DNA from: Varanus komodoensis
Taxonomy: Eukaryota; Chordata; Lepidosauria; Squamata; Varanidae
Length of the DNA stretch: 64,000 bases
Direction of reading: 5' to 3'
Assembly (NCBI RefSeq): GCF_004798865.1
Contig: NW_025335268.1
Coordinates: forward strand, 8,087,127 to 8,151,126
The position numbers were made by a program, and so were the translations under genes. How positions within the stretch are numbered: the first letter of the stretch is position 1; each line of letters opens with the position of its first letter. Below are positions 39,743-52,782 of this stretch, in pieces. The notes under the pieces were generated by a model, which was not told the DNA's origin, made no database searches, and saw only the letters and a list, made by a program, of their open reading frames with translations.

Positions 39743-41644
39743 AGTGGTAAGATATTATTAGCTCTGCTAGCTTGTCCAAGTCTTTTACAGAGCTCACAGC
39801 ACAGCATAGATATTAATGTGCAGTAAGAATGCTAAATATCACTGTCAAGGGCAGATCATTCTCCCCTGCCATGAAGTGGGGTCTGGAGGGGGGCCTTGAC
39901 TGAAACAGTCTGCAGAATTAGAAGTCCAGTATTAATCCCATAAACTGAACGTTCTGATCTCTTAGTCCTTGTAGCCAGGCTTCAAGCCTAATTATCCCCT
40001 GGTGTCTGGATAAACTCACAGTGCAGACTTGATCTGCATCCCGCTCCACATGAGCATGCACCAATCAAAAGGGGGGAAGAATTATAATTTTTCTGAAATA
40101 ACAATAACGCACTGCATTGCTTTACAGGAGAGCTGATGTTTTGGCCCAGTGACTAAATGTGGGCAATCTGGGGATGTGTAGTTGAGCACATCCTCTTCCT
40201 CTGACCCCACTTGTTTCCCCTCAGCCATTAGTCATGTGGTGCTTTCCTGGCTTTTATGAAGTTTCCTCTACTCTGAAAGTCCTCTCTAACAACAGCAAGT
40301 GTTAGAGAGGTTGTTTGGGGGCACAATCCTATGGTGATGGCCAGAAGTCTATAAACATGGAAGTTTATTATGGTCATCCAATAGAGAAAGAGGAATGGTG
40401 GGGGTGATTATTTTTGCCAGTCTAACTATAGCATCTCAGAGGGGGAGAGAGCAAGGCTGGAGGTGGCTGGATAGCTGGTCTCCTGGCATCTCAAGTCTCC
40501 TCATTGTGCAAAAAGCCCCCTTCTCCAAGGTTGCTTTCTAAACTTTGGAGAACAGCCAATGCAATTCTTTCCATGCCAGCTGTGAGGGGTGAGGGAGGGG
40601 AACTGAACGATCCTGCAGTCCCTTAGATGCTGCCTCAGAGCCATGGGTTGGATCTCTTCTTTATAATATGTCTATACTGCTCCATAAAATAAAATCCCTA
40701 AGTTGTTTACTAATAATTAAAACCACATTTAAAACATAATATGAAGCAATTGGCACAATAGTCTAGAGTACTGTTGTGATGAAGCTCCTTGGAATCCATC
40801 CCGCTTTGGTTTGTGGACCTCCTCTTCTGCTTGGCCCTGTCTTAGAAAGTGAGCTCAGCTGAGACGAAGTCCACAAACATTTGCAGAATGCTGGTTGCAT
40901 GTCCTTCTTCCAGATCACGTGCAGCACAAACAAAGGCTGCAGGTCATGTGCATGGAAGAGGATAGCAATCGCATGGGGCTTGACTCCTGGCAAGTAACTG
41001 CATGACAAATATGCTGCACATAGCTCAGGACTACACTGTGGTTGGATTGGGTTACAGTTTCATATGCCATTGGGTCAAGCTAGAGAAAGCCTCACAATGT
41101 GTTAGATATCTGAGTAACATTACCTGCGTAGAGTCACTAGGGGAGGAAGGATAATGGACAGCAGGGACTGTCCATACCTACCTCATCCTACATTCAATGG
41201 ATGTTACCATGGTGATAAGATGGCTGTGGTGGACCCTTCTTCCATCATGTTGATTCCAATGGCCTGTACCTGCATGAACTAACCAACATGAAAGACTACC
41301 AGATGTTTGAGAATACAATAACCCCCTTTGTGATTATAACTAGTTTAGATTACTTTTGATATCTCCCAGGTATCAAAACTAATTTTGATACCTAAGAACC
41401 TCCCAGGTCTGAACAGTCCATGAGGTAAACAGCCTTGCCGTGCGTAAGTTAGTAATAAATTAAGTTAGCCAATATTCTTCTCCTTCCTGTTATATAAAAC
41501 CAGCCGTGCCACAGGTGGGGTTGAGGGAACACCAAAGAAGTTGCCACTTCTGGAAGTCATGTGAGCAGATGCATCTTCTCCTGTTGGCTGACAATAGGAA
41601 TGGTACCATTTTCTGTATGAGAGGCAAGTCCATGGCCCTGACTC

Positions 41645-42010
41645 ATTTATTTATATATTAAAACTTTTCTATGCTGTCCCATATGCGTGGCATCTTGGGA
41701 CAGGTCACAATCAATAAAATCAAATACCTTAAAACAATCTAACAATAAATAACATATAAAACATGACTGTAGCACTAAAATACAAATTTTTAAAATAATG
41801 GTTGAATAAAAAGGTTTTGACCTGGCCCCGAAAAGAGTCTAAGCTTGGTGCCAAGCAAACCTCTCCAGGGAGAGCATTCCACAATCTGGACGCCACCACA
41901 GAGAAGGCCCTACTCCGAGTAGATGCCCTTTTTACCTCCTTCAGGGATGGTTCTTAGAGCAGGGCCTCCCTCGCTGATCTTAAGGGGTGTGAGGACATGT
42001 AAGGAAGGAG
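41645..42010 (-). mobile_element. L2/CR1-lineage LINE 3' end, antisense
   Basis: From right to left, the minus strand carries a worn C-terminal ORF (text matching RRAFS...W..P.EVCL...), seen on + as CTCCAGGGAGAGCATTCCAC, GACGCCACCACAGAGAAGGC. It continues into an A/T-rich 3' UTR (ATCAATAAAATCAAATACC, ACAATAAATAACATATAAAA) ending near TTTATTTATATATTAAAAC. Confidence 0.5.
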
Positions 42011-42490
42011 ACGTTCCTTCATGTATTCCGATCTCAAGCCGTTCAGGGCTCCCATGAGGAGAGCTTGGTTGGAGAAATTGTGGCATGTGGGGTTCCTCTG
42101 AGTAGAAATCTAGAAAGGAGAAAGATAATGATATACATTCTGAATTAACATATTTCATCTGACTGGGAGTGGGATGAATCACCCATGTTGGTCTCATCTA
42201 TTTAGTCTAATTTACCATCACTGGCTTCATTATGGCATTTTAGCCAGCTACTTTACATCAATTGCCAGCAGAGTTATTACTGCTTACCCTATCATACTTC
42301 AACATTTCCCCTTTCTTTTTCCTTTGTTCCCTTATTCTCAGCTTTGCCTTTATTCTGTTTCTTCTTTTCTTGCTGATTTCTGAGGGAAAGGGTGGTGACA
42401 AGCCAGGCTACAAGTGCTGGCATTGGAGGAGGCTGGCAGGGAGGTAAAGACTAGAGTACCTCTACAACTGTTGTCATGGCTACAGGCCGG

Positions 42491-42582
42491 TATTGTTGAG
42501 AATGAGAAAGATGGCTGCTTTGGATGCACATTCACAAGGGCTGCTGGATGGTCTCCAGAAGAATCAGAATCAGGAGGAGGAG
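42491..42582 (+). repeat. Left arm of a 90-bp inverted repeat
   Basis: GAGAATGAGAAAGATGGCTG, CTTTGGATGCACATTCACAA and TCTCCAGAAGAATCAGAATC reappear in reverse complement at 42843-42936 with few differences. The surrounding 42390-43200 looks like repeat DNA of unknown class. Confidence 0.7.
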
Positions 42583-42842
42583 GAGAAGTACAGGAAGGCG
42601 CTGGAGAATGTGAGCCATTCCTAGACATTAAGATGAGAGAAGCATAAACACTTATCTCTAGGCCAGACTTCACAGGTGGGCAGGCAATCTCTGCAAATAA
42701 CAGATGTACAGTTGGCAGGAGGGGAGTTGGAACAGGGGAGTTTCTAAGGGACAGACAAGGTGAACATGGTTCTTGATCCTGTGATACACTGTCAGCGGCC
42801 CAGTTAGAAGATGGGCAAGGTGCTCAAGCAGGTGGTGGTGGG

Positions 42843-42936
42843 ACAATTCCTCCTCCTGATTCTGATTCTTCTGGAGAGCAGCCAGAAGCCCTTGAGAATG
42901 TGCATCCAAAGCAGCCACCTTTCTCACTCCCAACAA
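42843..42936 (-). repeat. Right arm of the 90-bp inverted repeat
   Basis: CTCCTCCTGATTCTGATTCT, TCTGGAGAGCAGCCAGAAGC and TGCATCCAAAGCAGCCACCT mirror the left arm across a spacer of about 260 bp. An open frame of 176 codons on the minus strand (42670-43200) spans this arm; it has no family match I know and is probably repeat-derived. Confidence 0.7.
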
Positions 42937-43239
42937 GTCTGGTATACTGGGGAACAATGTCACTGGAGCAGTGGGGACGCAGGGACTTCCAAATTGTTTT
43001 CCTCTCTGATCCCCTCCTCTTCTGACAGTTCCTGGTAGGCTGGCTCCTGCACCCCCTGGCCTGGCTGTGGTGTTGGTGAATGACGGATCACTTCCTAACA
43101 AGACCTCATCCATGATAAGATTGTAGATGAATAAACTGACCTGGCATGCTGCACAGAGGTCTGGATGGATGAAATGGGTGGTGTAATCATGACCCAGCAT
43201 TGCCCAACTGGTTACTCAATACAGCTGCAATCCTCAAAA

Positions 43240-46170
43240 TATATTTGTTGCACTTACGATCAGTCATCTCCAACCTATGGTGACTCCATGAGTGAAAGCC
43301 AAATTGTCCTTTCCTCAACAGCCCTCTTCCAAGTTCAAGGCTGTGGTTTCTTTTATGGATTAAGTCAATCTCATATCTGGTCTTTCCTTCTTCTACCTTT
43401 GACTTTCCATAGCATGATTATACTCTCCAGTGAGTCTTGCCTTCTCATGATATGTTCAAAGTATGACAGCTTCAATTTTGACACTTTTGCTTTTTGGGAA
43501 TGCTCTGGCTTAATTTGATCTAAGATCCACTTGTTCATCCTTCTGTTGGTCCAGGGTATTTGCAAAGTTCTCCTCCAACACTATGTTTTGAACACATTTT
43601 TTTTCCTGACAACTTTCTTCACTTTCACACTCAAGCACACCCATAGATTGTGATTGGGAGTACCATAATATGGATGATCTTGGTCTTGGTCTTGGTCTCC
43701 AGGTGAAACAGAGTTACACTTGATGATATTTTCTAGTTCCTTCATTGCTATCCTTCCTCGTCTCAGTCTTTTTCAGATTTCTTGGGTGCAGTCTCCCTTT
43801 GTATTGATAACTGAGCTGAGGCATGTAAAACCATTCACAATCTCATTTTTTGCCTTTTTATCAGTAAAGTTCTCTAACTCTTCTGGGAACATGAATTTTC
43901 TTTTCGTAACACTCAGTTGCAGTCCTCCTTTTGCACTTTCACCAGTTGTTGTTTCATGTCATTCCTGCTTTCTGCCAGCAGTATGGTGTCATCTGCATAT
44001 CTTACATTATTGATGTGTCTTCAGCCAATTTCCACTCCTTCCTCTAATTCAAATCCAACTTTCCTTGTGATATGTTTGTACAGACTGAACAGAGAGCCCT
44101 TGTCTGACACCTTGGCTATGAGTTACCATTCTGTTTTTCCATATTTTGTCCTCTCTATAGCTTCTTGTCCGTGATCAAGTGCTGAGGCACACACTTTTCT
44201 TTCAGGACTTTTCAGGCTTCTTGTGATCCACACAGTCAAAGGCTTTGCCGTAGTCTATAAAGCATGGGTTGCACGTCTTCTAAAATTCTTTGATGTACTC
44301 CAATGGCCAATGTATATTTGTGATGTGATCTCTAGTGCCTCTTCCTTTTTGGAATCCACCTTGAATGTCTAGCATTTCTTGCTCCACAAAGGGTTTTAAT
44401 CTTTCTTACACTTTCTTACACTTTGAGCTTCGCTTTGCTTGCGTGGGAAATGAATGCAATGGTCCTGTGGTTGCTGCACTCGTTTGCATCTGCTTTCTTG
44501 GGGAATGGAATGTATATTGAATGTTTTCAGTCGGTGGGCCATTATTTTGTTTCCCATATGTATTGGTATATTTTTGTTGGACCGATGCATTTTCTGCAGC
44601 TTGGAATAGTTCCCCTGGTATCCTATCTACTCCAGGTATTTATTTTTTGCAAGTGCTTCCAGAAAAGTTTTTACTTTGCTTTCTAATATTGTAGGCTCTT
44701 TTTCATAGGATTCCTCTTCAGAGAAGTCCGTCATCCTTTCATCTCCTCTGTATGGTTCTTCTGTATATTCTTTCCACCTTCTCTTTATTTTCTCCTGGCC
44801 ATATATTATGCTCCCTTGTTTGTCCTTTGGCATTTCTAATCTAGGTTTGAATTTTCCTTTGATTTCTTGGATCTTCTGGAAGTGGCCTCTTGTTTTTCCT
44901 TTTCTCTTGCTCTCTTCTGTTTATTTGCTCTGGTGTTGTAATAGTTCTTTTTATCTCTCTTTTGATAAGCACTGAAAAGTTGCATTCAGGCTTCTGATCC
45001 TATTTCTGTCACTTTTTGCTTCTTGCCAGTCTTTACCAACTGTGAGTGTTTCTTCTGTCAGCCATATAGGCTTTTTTCTTCTTTTTACTAAAGGGACTGT
45101 CTTTTGGCATTCTTCCCTAATAATCTCTGGTTTCAGTCCACAGTTCTTCTGGCTCATGGTAAATCAAGTTGAGCAATGAAAATCTGTTCTTTCTGTGGAC
45201 TTCAAATTCCTCAGGGATGTTATTAAAGTTGTATTTCAGCACTATATTTTGTGTTGGTGATCTTTTTCAGCTTTACTCTTTCATATTAAGAGCTCATGGT
45301 CACTACTGCAATCTGCTTCTGGCCTTGTTTTGGGGGCAAGAATAAAGTTTCCCAATCTTCAGTTTCCAATTATATAGTCTATTTCTGTATAGGTCCTTTG
45401 GTGATGTCCATGTATGCAGGCATCTGACTGCTTGAAGTATGCATTTTCAATAAATGCATTGCAGAATTCTGTGAGCTGTTCTCCTGCTTCATCTGATCTC
45501 TAGACCAAATTGTCTACGTTTGATTCTGCTTTGTTTCCTACTTTTGCATTCTAGTCACTTAGGATTAGCTGCATGTCTTGTTCCAGTAAATTATCACTTT
45601 CCTATTGAATATTTGCATAAAAGTTTTCAATTTGTTCTTCAGCATCTGTTGTTGACGTATAACTTTGAATGATAGTTATGTTGACATCTTTTCCACAAAT
45701 TCTGGTTGATATTATTTGGTCAGTTTTTGCATTATAGCCTCTTAATTGCCTTTACTATATCTTGCTTCAGTATTAAAGCTACTTCATTTCTTCTGAGTTT
45801 GTCATTTCCAGAGTAATACATTTTGTGTTTTTCTGACTGAAAATGGCCCCTTCCCATCCACTTTAGTTCGCTCGAGTATTGAGATATTTAACTGTTCCAT
45901 TTCCTTCTTTATGGTTTCTAGTTTTTCTTGGTTCATACTTATCATGTTCCATGTTCCAATTTTATGTGTTGTGCAACATCAGACTTCCTTTCTGGCACTA
46001 TCACTTGTTTCATTTTGGCCTGTTTCATCATGATGTTTTCAAGGTAATAAGATTCAGAAGGGTTTCTCATTGCCTTGTTCTGTGCAGTACTATCCGGAGT
46101 TATCTTGAATGTCACTGTCATACCATGTAAAAGATCCTCCCCCAGTGTCACCTTCAGCTATCACCGCTGC
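43240..46170 (-). mobile_element. Long, decayed APE-RT LINE (RTE/Vingi-type), antisense
   Basis: Reading right to left on the minus strand: an endonuclease start (IGTWNMISMNQEKLETIKKE, near 45950), the D-W-N-A-K-V motif near 45540, a linker with IKRRWKEYTEEPY at about 44770, RT motifs GGFQKGRGTRDH (about 44350) and FIDYGKAFDCVDH (about 44250), the catalytic VRYADDTILLAESRNDMKQ (about 44000), and the C-terminal LKLSYFEHIMRRQDSLESII (about 43460). The end near 43240-43300 reads CTCATGGAGTCACCATAGG on the minus strand. Many frameshifts and stops are spread through it, so it is old. The layout is that of BovB but the sequence is a different family; RTE or Vingi is my best guess. Confidence 0.75.
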
Positions 46171-47229
46171 CCAGTAGCTACCCTTCAGGAGTTTCTCTGC
46201 CCTCCTCATCATTAGAGAGATCCATTCTCTTCTGCTGAAGTGAGCATTCCTCCCCTAGAGGGTGGAAGCATCTTAGTCTGGGGCCTCCATTCTGACTGTT
46301 CTGCCTTGACTGACCCTGCTAGATTCATTGAGGCAGTCTGGCTTCCTGGCAGCATTGCTCTCAGTTTCTCCGACACTCTCAAACCCCATCCCCATATTGA
46401 GGTGTGCAAAAATACATAATAGGGATTAATTCTTTAAGTGTATGAAAATACTATGGTGAAAATAAAGATCTCACTGGAAAACTCAGCTGTCAAGATTATT
46501 TTAGAAAATACAAAGCTGGAGTCCAAATCCAACATAGCAGAAGGTTAAGAAAAATGAAATGAGACATCCAAATAATATTTATTCCAACTGGGAGAAAAGA
46601 AAACTCTTCAGCGATATAAAATACTGGGAACTGACATCAACTCAGACTCAGGCAGTTCCATGGGTACAAAGACAGGTTGGAATATTTAACATTTAAACAT
46701 TAATCTTTCGGAATCAAAGCTCTTCATGAAATGTTTCTAATCATAAATGATCTGAAGATTTGTCACATATGCACAGAAAACTATGTTCATAAGCAGCTTG
46801 GCCATTCTGGAGGATTTGTTTCAACATGACACTTCCATCTACAGTTTGTGGAACATTGTATAGAAATGATAACTGAGGCACAATTCTGTTGCCATTAGAC
46901 ACTGTCTAGATGGCTTTAGGATAGATTGGCGTTCCTGGTCTAATCTTGGAAATGTGTTCTGAGGTCAGGGCTGGGACTCTGGCCTTGGTGTGCCCTTCCC
47001 CTGCTGCCTGCTTTTTTCCCCCTGTACTGCAGCCCGGTGGTGCCTCATCCCCTTCTTCTTGTGAGTTGGAGTAAGACAGCCAAAATTGTCTATTGCTATG
47101 TTTTGGAGGGCAAGAGAAGCATGGAGGCTATCCTTGCCTTTGTGCTCCTTCTCCTTCTATTGGATGCCTATAAAACACTAAGTTCAGAGGGTTGCAGGTG
47201 ACCCATTGGATGGCACCCTAAAAACCGTT

Positions 47230-47335
47230 TCAGTGGCTGTCCTATATCCACTTGCTTGGGAGTAGGCCCAGTTGAACTCAGTAGGGTTTAGGTCTGAGTA
47301 GAAATCTATAGAACTGTAGTGCACAAGGCTTAAAT
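47230..47335. repeat. Short interspersed palindromic repeat
   Basis: CTGTCCTATATCCACTTGCT, TGGGAGTAGGCCCAGTTGAA, CTCAGTAGGGTTTAGGTCTG and AGTAGAAATCTATAGAACTG follow the pattern of the family at 39640. It is the clearest copy in the window. Confidence 0.5.
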
Positions 47336-49199
47336 GATAAAATATTGCTAAATATGAAGAAAACAACATTTGAGAAATGATGCTTTCTAGGATTCTCTTG
47401 CTACATTGAAATTTCCAAGCAAGCTTAGGTTAAAACTCTATTCCAGGTTCAAACTTATGTTTGGCTTTCAATCATTCCTCTTCAGCATCAACTGGTATTT
47501 CTGCACTGTTGCAGCGTATATTTGTCTATGCATGTGTTTGGTCTGGAAAAGGCAATTAAGAACCGTTAGTTTCATGTTTATTGCCAGAACTAGTCTGCTG
47601 ACTCAGAGATAAAATTATGTTTTTCCTTGCTGGTAGGGGAAGGCTGTCTTTGGGATTGTGACTATCATGATGACAGTCTGTGCATAAAAATTTACCACTG
47701 AATAACATCTGTTAAAACAGTAATCATGGAAGCATTACAGCTTTTATTTACACTATAGAAATGGTGCACACATATCAAAATGACCAAGGTTAAAAAAAAT
47801 TCCAATAGCTTTGTAAATATAAGTCATCCTAGTACAAATGCTATCACAAACTGGCATTGTTCCTTAATATGGAGATTTTCCTGGAATTTTCCTGGAGCTC
47901 CATTTGCAATTCTTTCACTAAGTTACATGTTGCTAATTGGTTATGTGCCGGATGGCACATAGTTAGCCCAAGGGCATGACACATCTAGTATGTACAAGCA
48001 CAGACTGTTCCATTTCTGTTTACCAACTTCTTGCCTATTGGGATTATTGCCACAATGTCTTAAGTTTATAAAGCAGATTGGCAGCTTAATGCAGTGTTTA
48101 TGCCCGTATCTAACAGGTCTCCCTGCTCCCAGATCATGAGTACTGCTCATGATTAAAATAGTAGTGAGTTTTAAAATAAGTTATCCATACCAGCCTTACA
48201 CTCCATGCAACCTTGCAGCTTTAGTGAACATTTACAGCTCAGTTCCATGAGGTTAGTGGACATAGGATTACTGCCTACTATAACACTTCTATATATGTCT
48301 ATTGAGAAGTAAGCTACATTGACTTAAACAAGAATCACTTTCTGATAAATATATACAGTATTCAATTTCAATCTTAGTTGTGAAGTCCAATGGGCAATGG
48401 ACTTCTCAGAGAGTGATTATAGGGAAAAACCCTCACACAGACACCCTCTATTGTTCCTTGGAAAGGATCACAGGAAACAACTGTGAGAAATAATAAACAG
48501 CTTAATCTTAAATGATTATGCTGACTAAATGATTAATATGAATCCTCATGTTTGCTTTACAGTTAGATTCAGAAACAGGACCTTTGTGAGTACCAATATT
48601 AAATAAAAATATCCAATCTAATGTTATTGGTTGTACTTCTGCTATGAGTCAATACTTAGTGTATATGTCAGCTAAAAGAGAATTCTAGCTCAAGGGCGTG
48701 AGGCAGGGTAGGATAAGGGTCATCAGGTGGCCAATATGTTGGACATCCATCAGGGAAATCTAAACTCCTCTTTCTGGGTGGTAGTGTATTCATTCTTCTC
48801 TGAAAAATGGGAAAGCTATGAATGAATAAAGGATTCACCAATTAGTTACATGTAACAACATTTTATAAAAATCCTTTGCTGTTTCAAAAATATCTGAAAA
48901 GATTAAAAACTAGCAATTTCATTTTTTAACTCTTCTTACGACTTGGATTTCTCTTATATTGCCATGTACATCTATTTTCTTAGAAAAACAGCTCTTGTGT
49001 ACCTGGCAGTAGGAGAATATCCTTGTTACCGGGGAACAATTCAAGCCTCCCTGCGACAAAAAACTTTCAGTTTGTTACAATGCCCTTTAAATGGGCTGCT
49101 TTATGTGCAGGAAGGCACGTAGCTTCAGAGTGAACTTCACATAATGCAGATCCTTTTGGGAAGGCAGTCTTTGCTTTCCCAGGCTCCAATCCCAATGGG

Positions 49200-50180
49200 A
49201 GGGCCGAATGCAACACACCATAACGCTTCGGGGCGTGAGGAAAAGCGACGGCGGCGGCGGCAACGAGGGCTTGAACGTGCCCCGCCGCACATGCACCAAG
49301 TCCTGCTCTCTTGCCCCGCCCCTGCAAAGCCACCACTCCACGTCCATTTCCATCCCACTGTCACCATGCGAAGAGCGCCGAGGTTCAATACGCAACATGG
49401 AGGGAGGCAGCACCGCCCCTCCCTATTGGCAGAGGCTTTCTCCGCCTCGGCTTCTCATTGGTCAGGGCGTGAATCCACGAGCTGAGCACGCTCACCGCGG
49501 GCTGGCGCTTCTCTGATCTCGCGCTAATCCCGGGCCAACGTTCCAATCTAGGAAGGTGGCTTCGGCGGCGGGCTTCGGCGGAGCCAATAGGCGGCGGGCA
49601 GGGGGAGGAGCTTGGTTCCGGGCCTCAAGCTGAGGGGAAAGCGAGTTAGTAAACAAGCTCCGCACCTCGTGGAGCCACGGGGTGGGTGTCGGTGGCGTGG
49701 TGGTCGTCGGGGCAGGCAGCGGCAGCGAGGTAAGGCAAGGCGGCGTTGCAAGCACGGACCTAGGAAGGATCCGTAAAAGCGTGGCTTTGCCTGCTGTTAC
49801 AACCGCGGAGGTGGGGAAAGGGTATCCTGCAATCGGAGCGGGAAAGGGGAGCGAGGTTTGGGCCGCGCCGTGGGGAACGAGGTCTCTGCCTCTCGCTTCT
49901 TCCCTCCTTGGTTGCAGATGTGCCGAGAGCTTGTGAAGAAGTACTTCCTATGCATTACGTGGGGACCGGTTCAGATGCCTTTCGCCGACCTGGTGCTCTC
50001 TGGACGTGTTGGACTGCAACTCCCTTAATGTCCAAGGGCACCAGGTCGAAGGGAGGCTTCACTGGTCTTTTCTCCTGCGGAATGTGTGAGCGAGGGTGGG
50101 GTGGCTCTCCGTCGACTCGAACGGTGCAGTCGCGTTACGCTGAAACCTCGCCTGCCGGCCCCCTTCGCGTTCTCCCTTCC
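49200..50180 (+). promoter_or_regulatory. COQ8A: CpG-island promoter, probably of COQ8A
   Basis: This is the only long CpG-dense segment in the window apart from transposon interiors. It holds inverted CCAAT boxes (ATTGG at 49425-49429 and 49457-49461), forward CCAAT at 49543-49547 and 49584-49588, and GC boxes (for example CCCCGCCCC at about 49314, and CACCGCCCCT at 49411). There is no obvious TATA box near the inferred start, as in a housekeeping promoter. In mammals COQ8A follows PSEN2 on the same strand at a similar distance, which is the basis for the name. Short frames on both strands here are GC by-products. Confidence 0.65.
49600..49729 (+). other. COQ8A: Inferred non-coding first exon of COQ8A
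   Basis: The 3' border is set by GGCAGCGAG|GTAAGG, a near-consensus donor (GT at 49730-49731). It lies about 140-190 bases downstream of the last two CCAAT boxes, a usual distance for a start site between them. The exact transcription start is unknown, so the left coordinate is nominal. COQ8A encodes a mitochondrial atypical kinase needed for coenzyme Q synthesis; its coding exons are not in this window. Assignment rests on gene order only, and a non-coding RNA start is the alternative. Confidence 0.45.
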
Positions 50181-52782
50181 AGCCACGCTGTCGTGTCCTT
50201 TGCACACTCCCTCTGCTCCTCAGTGGGCGAGGCAACGATTATGAGCTGCGTGCAATGATGGTCTGCAGTAGCTCCCAGATCAAGGAGGGTGTTTGTTATT
50301 TCGAGTTAATTACCACTGGCGGAAAACAAATGCTCCTGTGGGAAACCGTTTTTGGAGACCTGACGGCAGAGGAGAAAAAGGAAGCGTGATGATGTGCCTT
50401 CATGCTGCTTTCCTTTTCCTGCAGCAGCTGCTGCTGTAGCTCTCGATTCTCCTTGCCCCTTATTTGTTCCTGTCCATCATGCCAAGCTTCTGCTTCCCCA
50501 AGTCTTGCAAGGATTGGGTCCCCCCCCCCCCAGGATGCTGCTTTAGTTGCTTGAAATACTTGAAATATATTATATCTTACCCACTGACTGCCATAGCAAA
50601 AGAAATTGTTCAGCATTTTGGCTAGCAAAGTGAACTCTTCGAAAGCAGTTCCTGGAACAAAGGAAGGCAAAACCATTGGCCCTTAACAGTGTAGCCCAGT
50701 AAAAGGGGGTGGTGATGAAATTCACTTTGAAGTCATTTTCAAAAAAATAAAAGTTAGTGATTTTTGTTTTGGTTCTAAAGCAGTATGCTTTATGGCAGGG
50801 GATCCAAAATGCAAAAAAGAAACAGAATATTTCCACAGAACCATATGGAATCATTTTTCCTCTCAAATGGTATCCTTCCTGCTTTTGGCATTTCCCATAT
50901 CCTTTCCATTTTCCTTTCCATTTTTATACTCAGACGAGTTTTCTTTGGGATTTTTAAAAATTCTGGTCCTGTAAATTTTGTTGCAAAGAACTTGTGTTTG
51001 TAAAGATTTGCATTCGCCAGGTTTCTATTTGTAGCTTGTGCTGTGCACTAAAGCAAGACTTTCCAGTGCTGCTTGCTCCTGAATTGACCTGCTTCTGTAC
51101 AAGTGAGCTACAGAATGACTTGCCTATCATCTTATGGTAGAGATTCTTGGGGTTTTTAAAAAATGGAGTTTTTTCCCCCCAATCCAGTCAAGTTTCTGCT
51201 ATAAGTTTTATGTAAACAAAGAAAGGGGCATATTTTTAATTTAAAGAGTGAATTGAATAAATGAAGCACTAACAAAATGCAATTTTAATTATTTCATTAA
51301 GAAGACCTGGTGGAGAAAAAACAATCATAATCATTTTTAGTGGTGAAGAAAGGACGTTTGAACAGTGAACTTTATAAATGAGCAGTATCAGTGTTTGTTA
51401 GCATGTATGCTTGGCAGTTGCCTTTTAGCTTAAGTGCACAGTGTCTCTACATGTATTAGAGTCAGGATGCAAAGCTGTTCCTTCTAGTGCTTAGTGTGGA
51501 CGTGACTCTAAAGAGCTGTGATTCAGGTTTCTGTTGCTTGGCCAACGTGCCATCTGTCTTGTAGTCACTCTCTTAATTTGCTTAATATTGGCATCCCTCT
51601 TCCTGAAAATGTTGGACTCTAAAGCAAGTCAACTTGTTAAAGGGAGAAGGTTTCTTTTGTCTCAGGGATTCAAGCACTAGCAGAATGGCAGACTCATTTG
51701 CAGTGCTGGTCAGCAAAGTTAAGAATTGCTTGTGCACAGATTTTGACCTTGTAAATAAGACTGCAAAAGTTACTAGCCTTTACACATTTTATTTCATTGA
51801 TTTGTATGCTGCTGACATATCCTAAACGAACTTGAGGTATTTATTCATCAGCCTACCTGCCCCAAATTGTGTGTGTTTTTCTTATGTAAATGTGTGTGTT
51901 TGTTTATCACTTATTATTGATAGCCTGAAAAGAGGAAAAAGAACCACCTCCCAAATAACATAAACACTTTCTTTGCTGATCACCCGGAGGTGATGTACAA
52001 CAAATTTAGTTTGTAAGATGCCACAAGAGGTGTTTTATATTTGTTACAAGGGACTGATCTGAGGTCGTATTTTCAAGTGGTAGTACTAATTATGATGGCA
52101 TTTGCTGGGGAAAACCCCTGGTTCCTGTCTACTTCAAAGCCTTTCTTCAGGTTTCCTCTTTGAAGAGGTGGCAGTCAAGTAACAAGATTTTGAAGAGGTG
52201 CCATCTGGATTCCTCTTGTTTAGTCCTTCAAATCATCAAGGTTTAACAATAAATAGTTTTTCTGATGATTTACTGGATATGTTGGCTTTACTGGCTACTG
52301 GGTTGTGAGGTTTTTTGGCCCATTGCTGTCTGTATTGGTTGGTTTTAATTTTTATTATTTGTTTATTTAAAACATTTCTATGCCTCCCCCATCGCAACAA
52401 GGCCTCGGGGCGGCTCACAAAGAATACATAAAATCATTTTTCATTTCTGATCTGCTAGCTCTAGGTTTTTGAGGCCCTTGGACAAAGCACCTTTAGTGAG
52501 CCCTGTTTTTTTCACTATTGCCACAATTCTCACGACTTTCTGTTGTTCATCCTCTTGCACGCTAGCTAGAAAGTATCATATAGCCTTCTCTTCACCACCA
52601 CTGTTCTCTTGGCCAGTGCAACAGGTGGGTGAAACAGGTTGCAGTAATGAGGAGAAAGAGCAAAACCAGGTGGCTCTTGATGGTGGGCCTCTGATGGGCT
52701 GTGGCTTCTTGTCAGGTACCCAATCATACCTGCAATTGATGCTGGCTCTACTTTTCTAGGAGCTTTATATGGCAGTATGAAT

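Larger units (their letters stand above)
20216..49190. other. PSEN2-COQ8A intergenic region, no host gene seen
   Basis: About 29 kb were read on both strands without finding a host exon. Open frames are short and carry no family motif except those inside LINEs. Unlisted stretches longer than 300 bases (for example 22560-23790, 26000-27060, 29460-30330, 33000-34930, 40780-41640, 46400-47220, 48340-49190) hold nothing I can name. Candidate enhancers cannot be judged without cross-species comparison. Confidence 0.6.

Noticed and set aside
42670-43200. 176-codon open frame on the minus strand
   Set aside because: It crosses one arm of an inverted repeat that also exists in the opposite orientation nearby, so it is more likely repeat-derived than a host gene. 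No family match known to me.
49144-50258. Several 60-116-codon frames on both strands in the CpG island
   Set aside because: These are GC-composition frames; none matches the COQ8A N-terminus, and the first exon appears non-coding.
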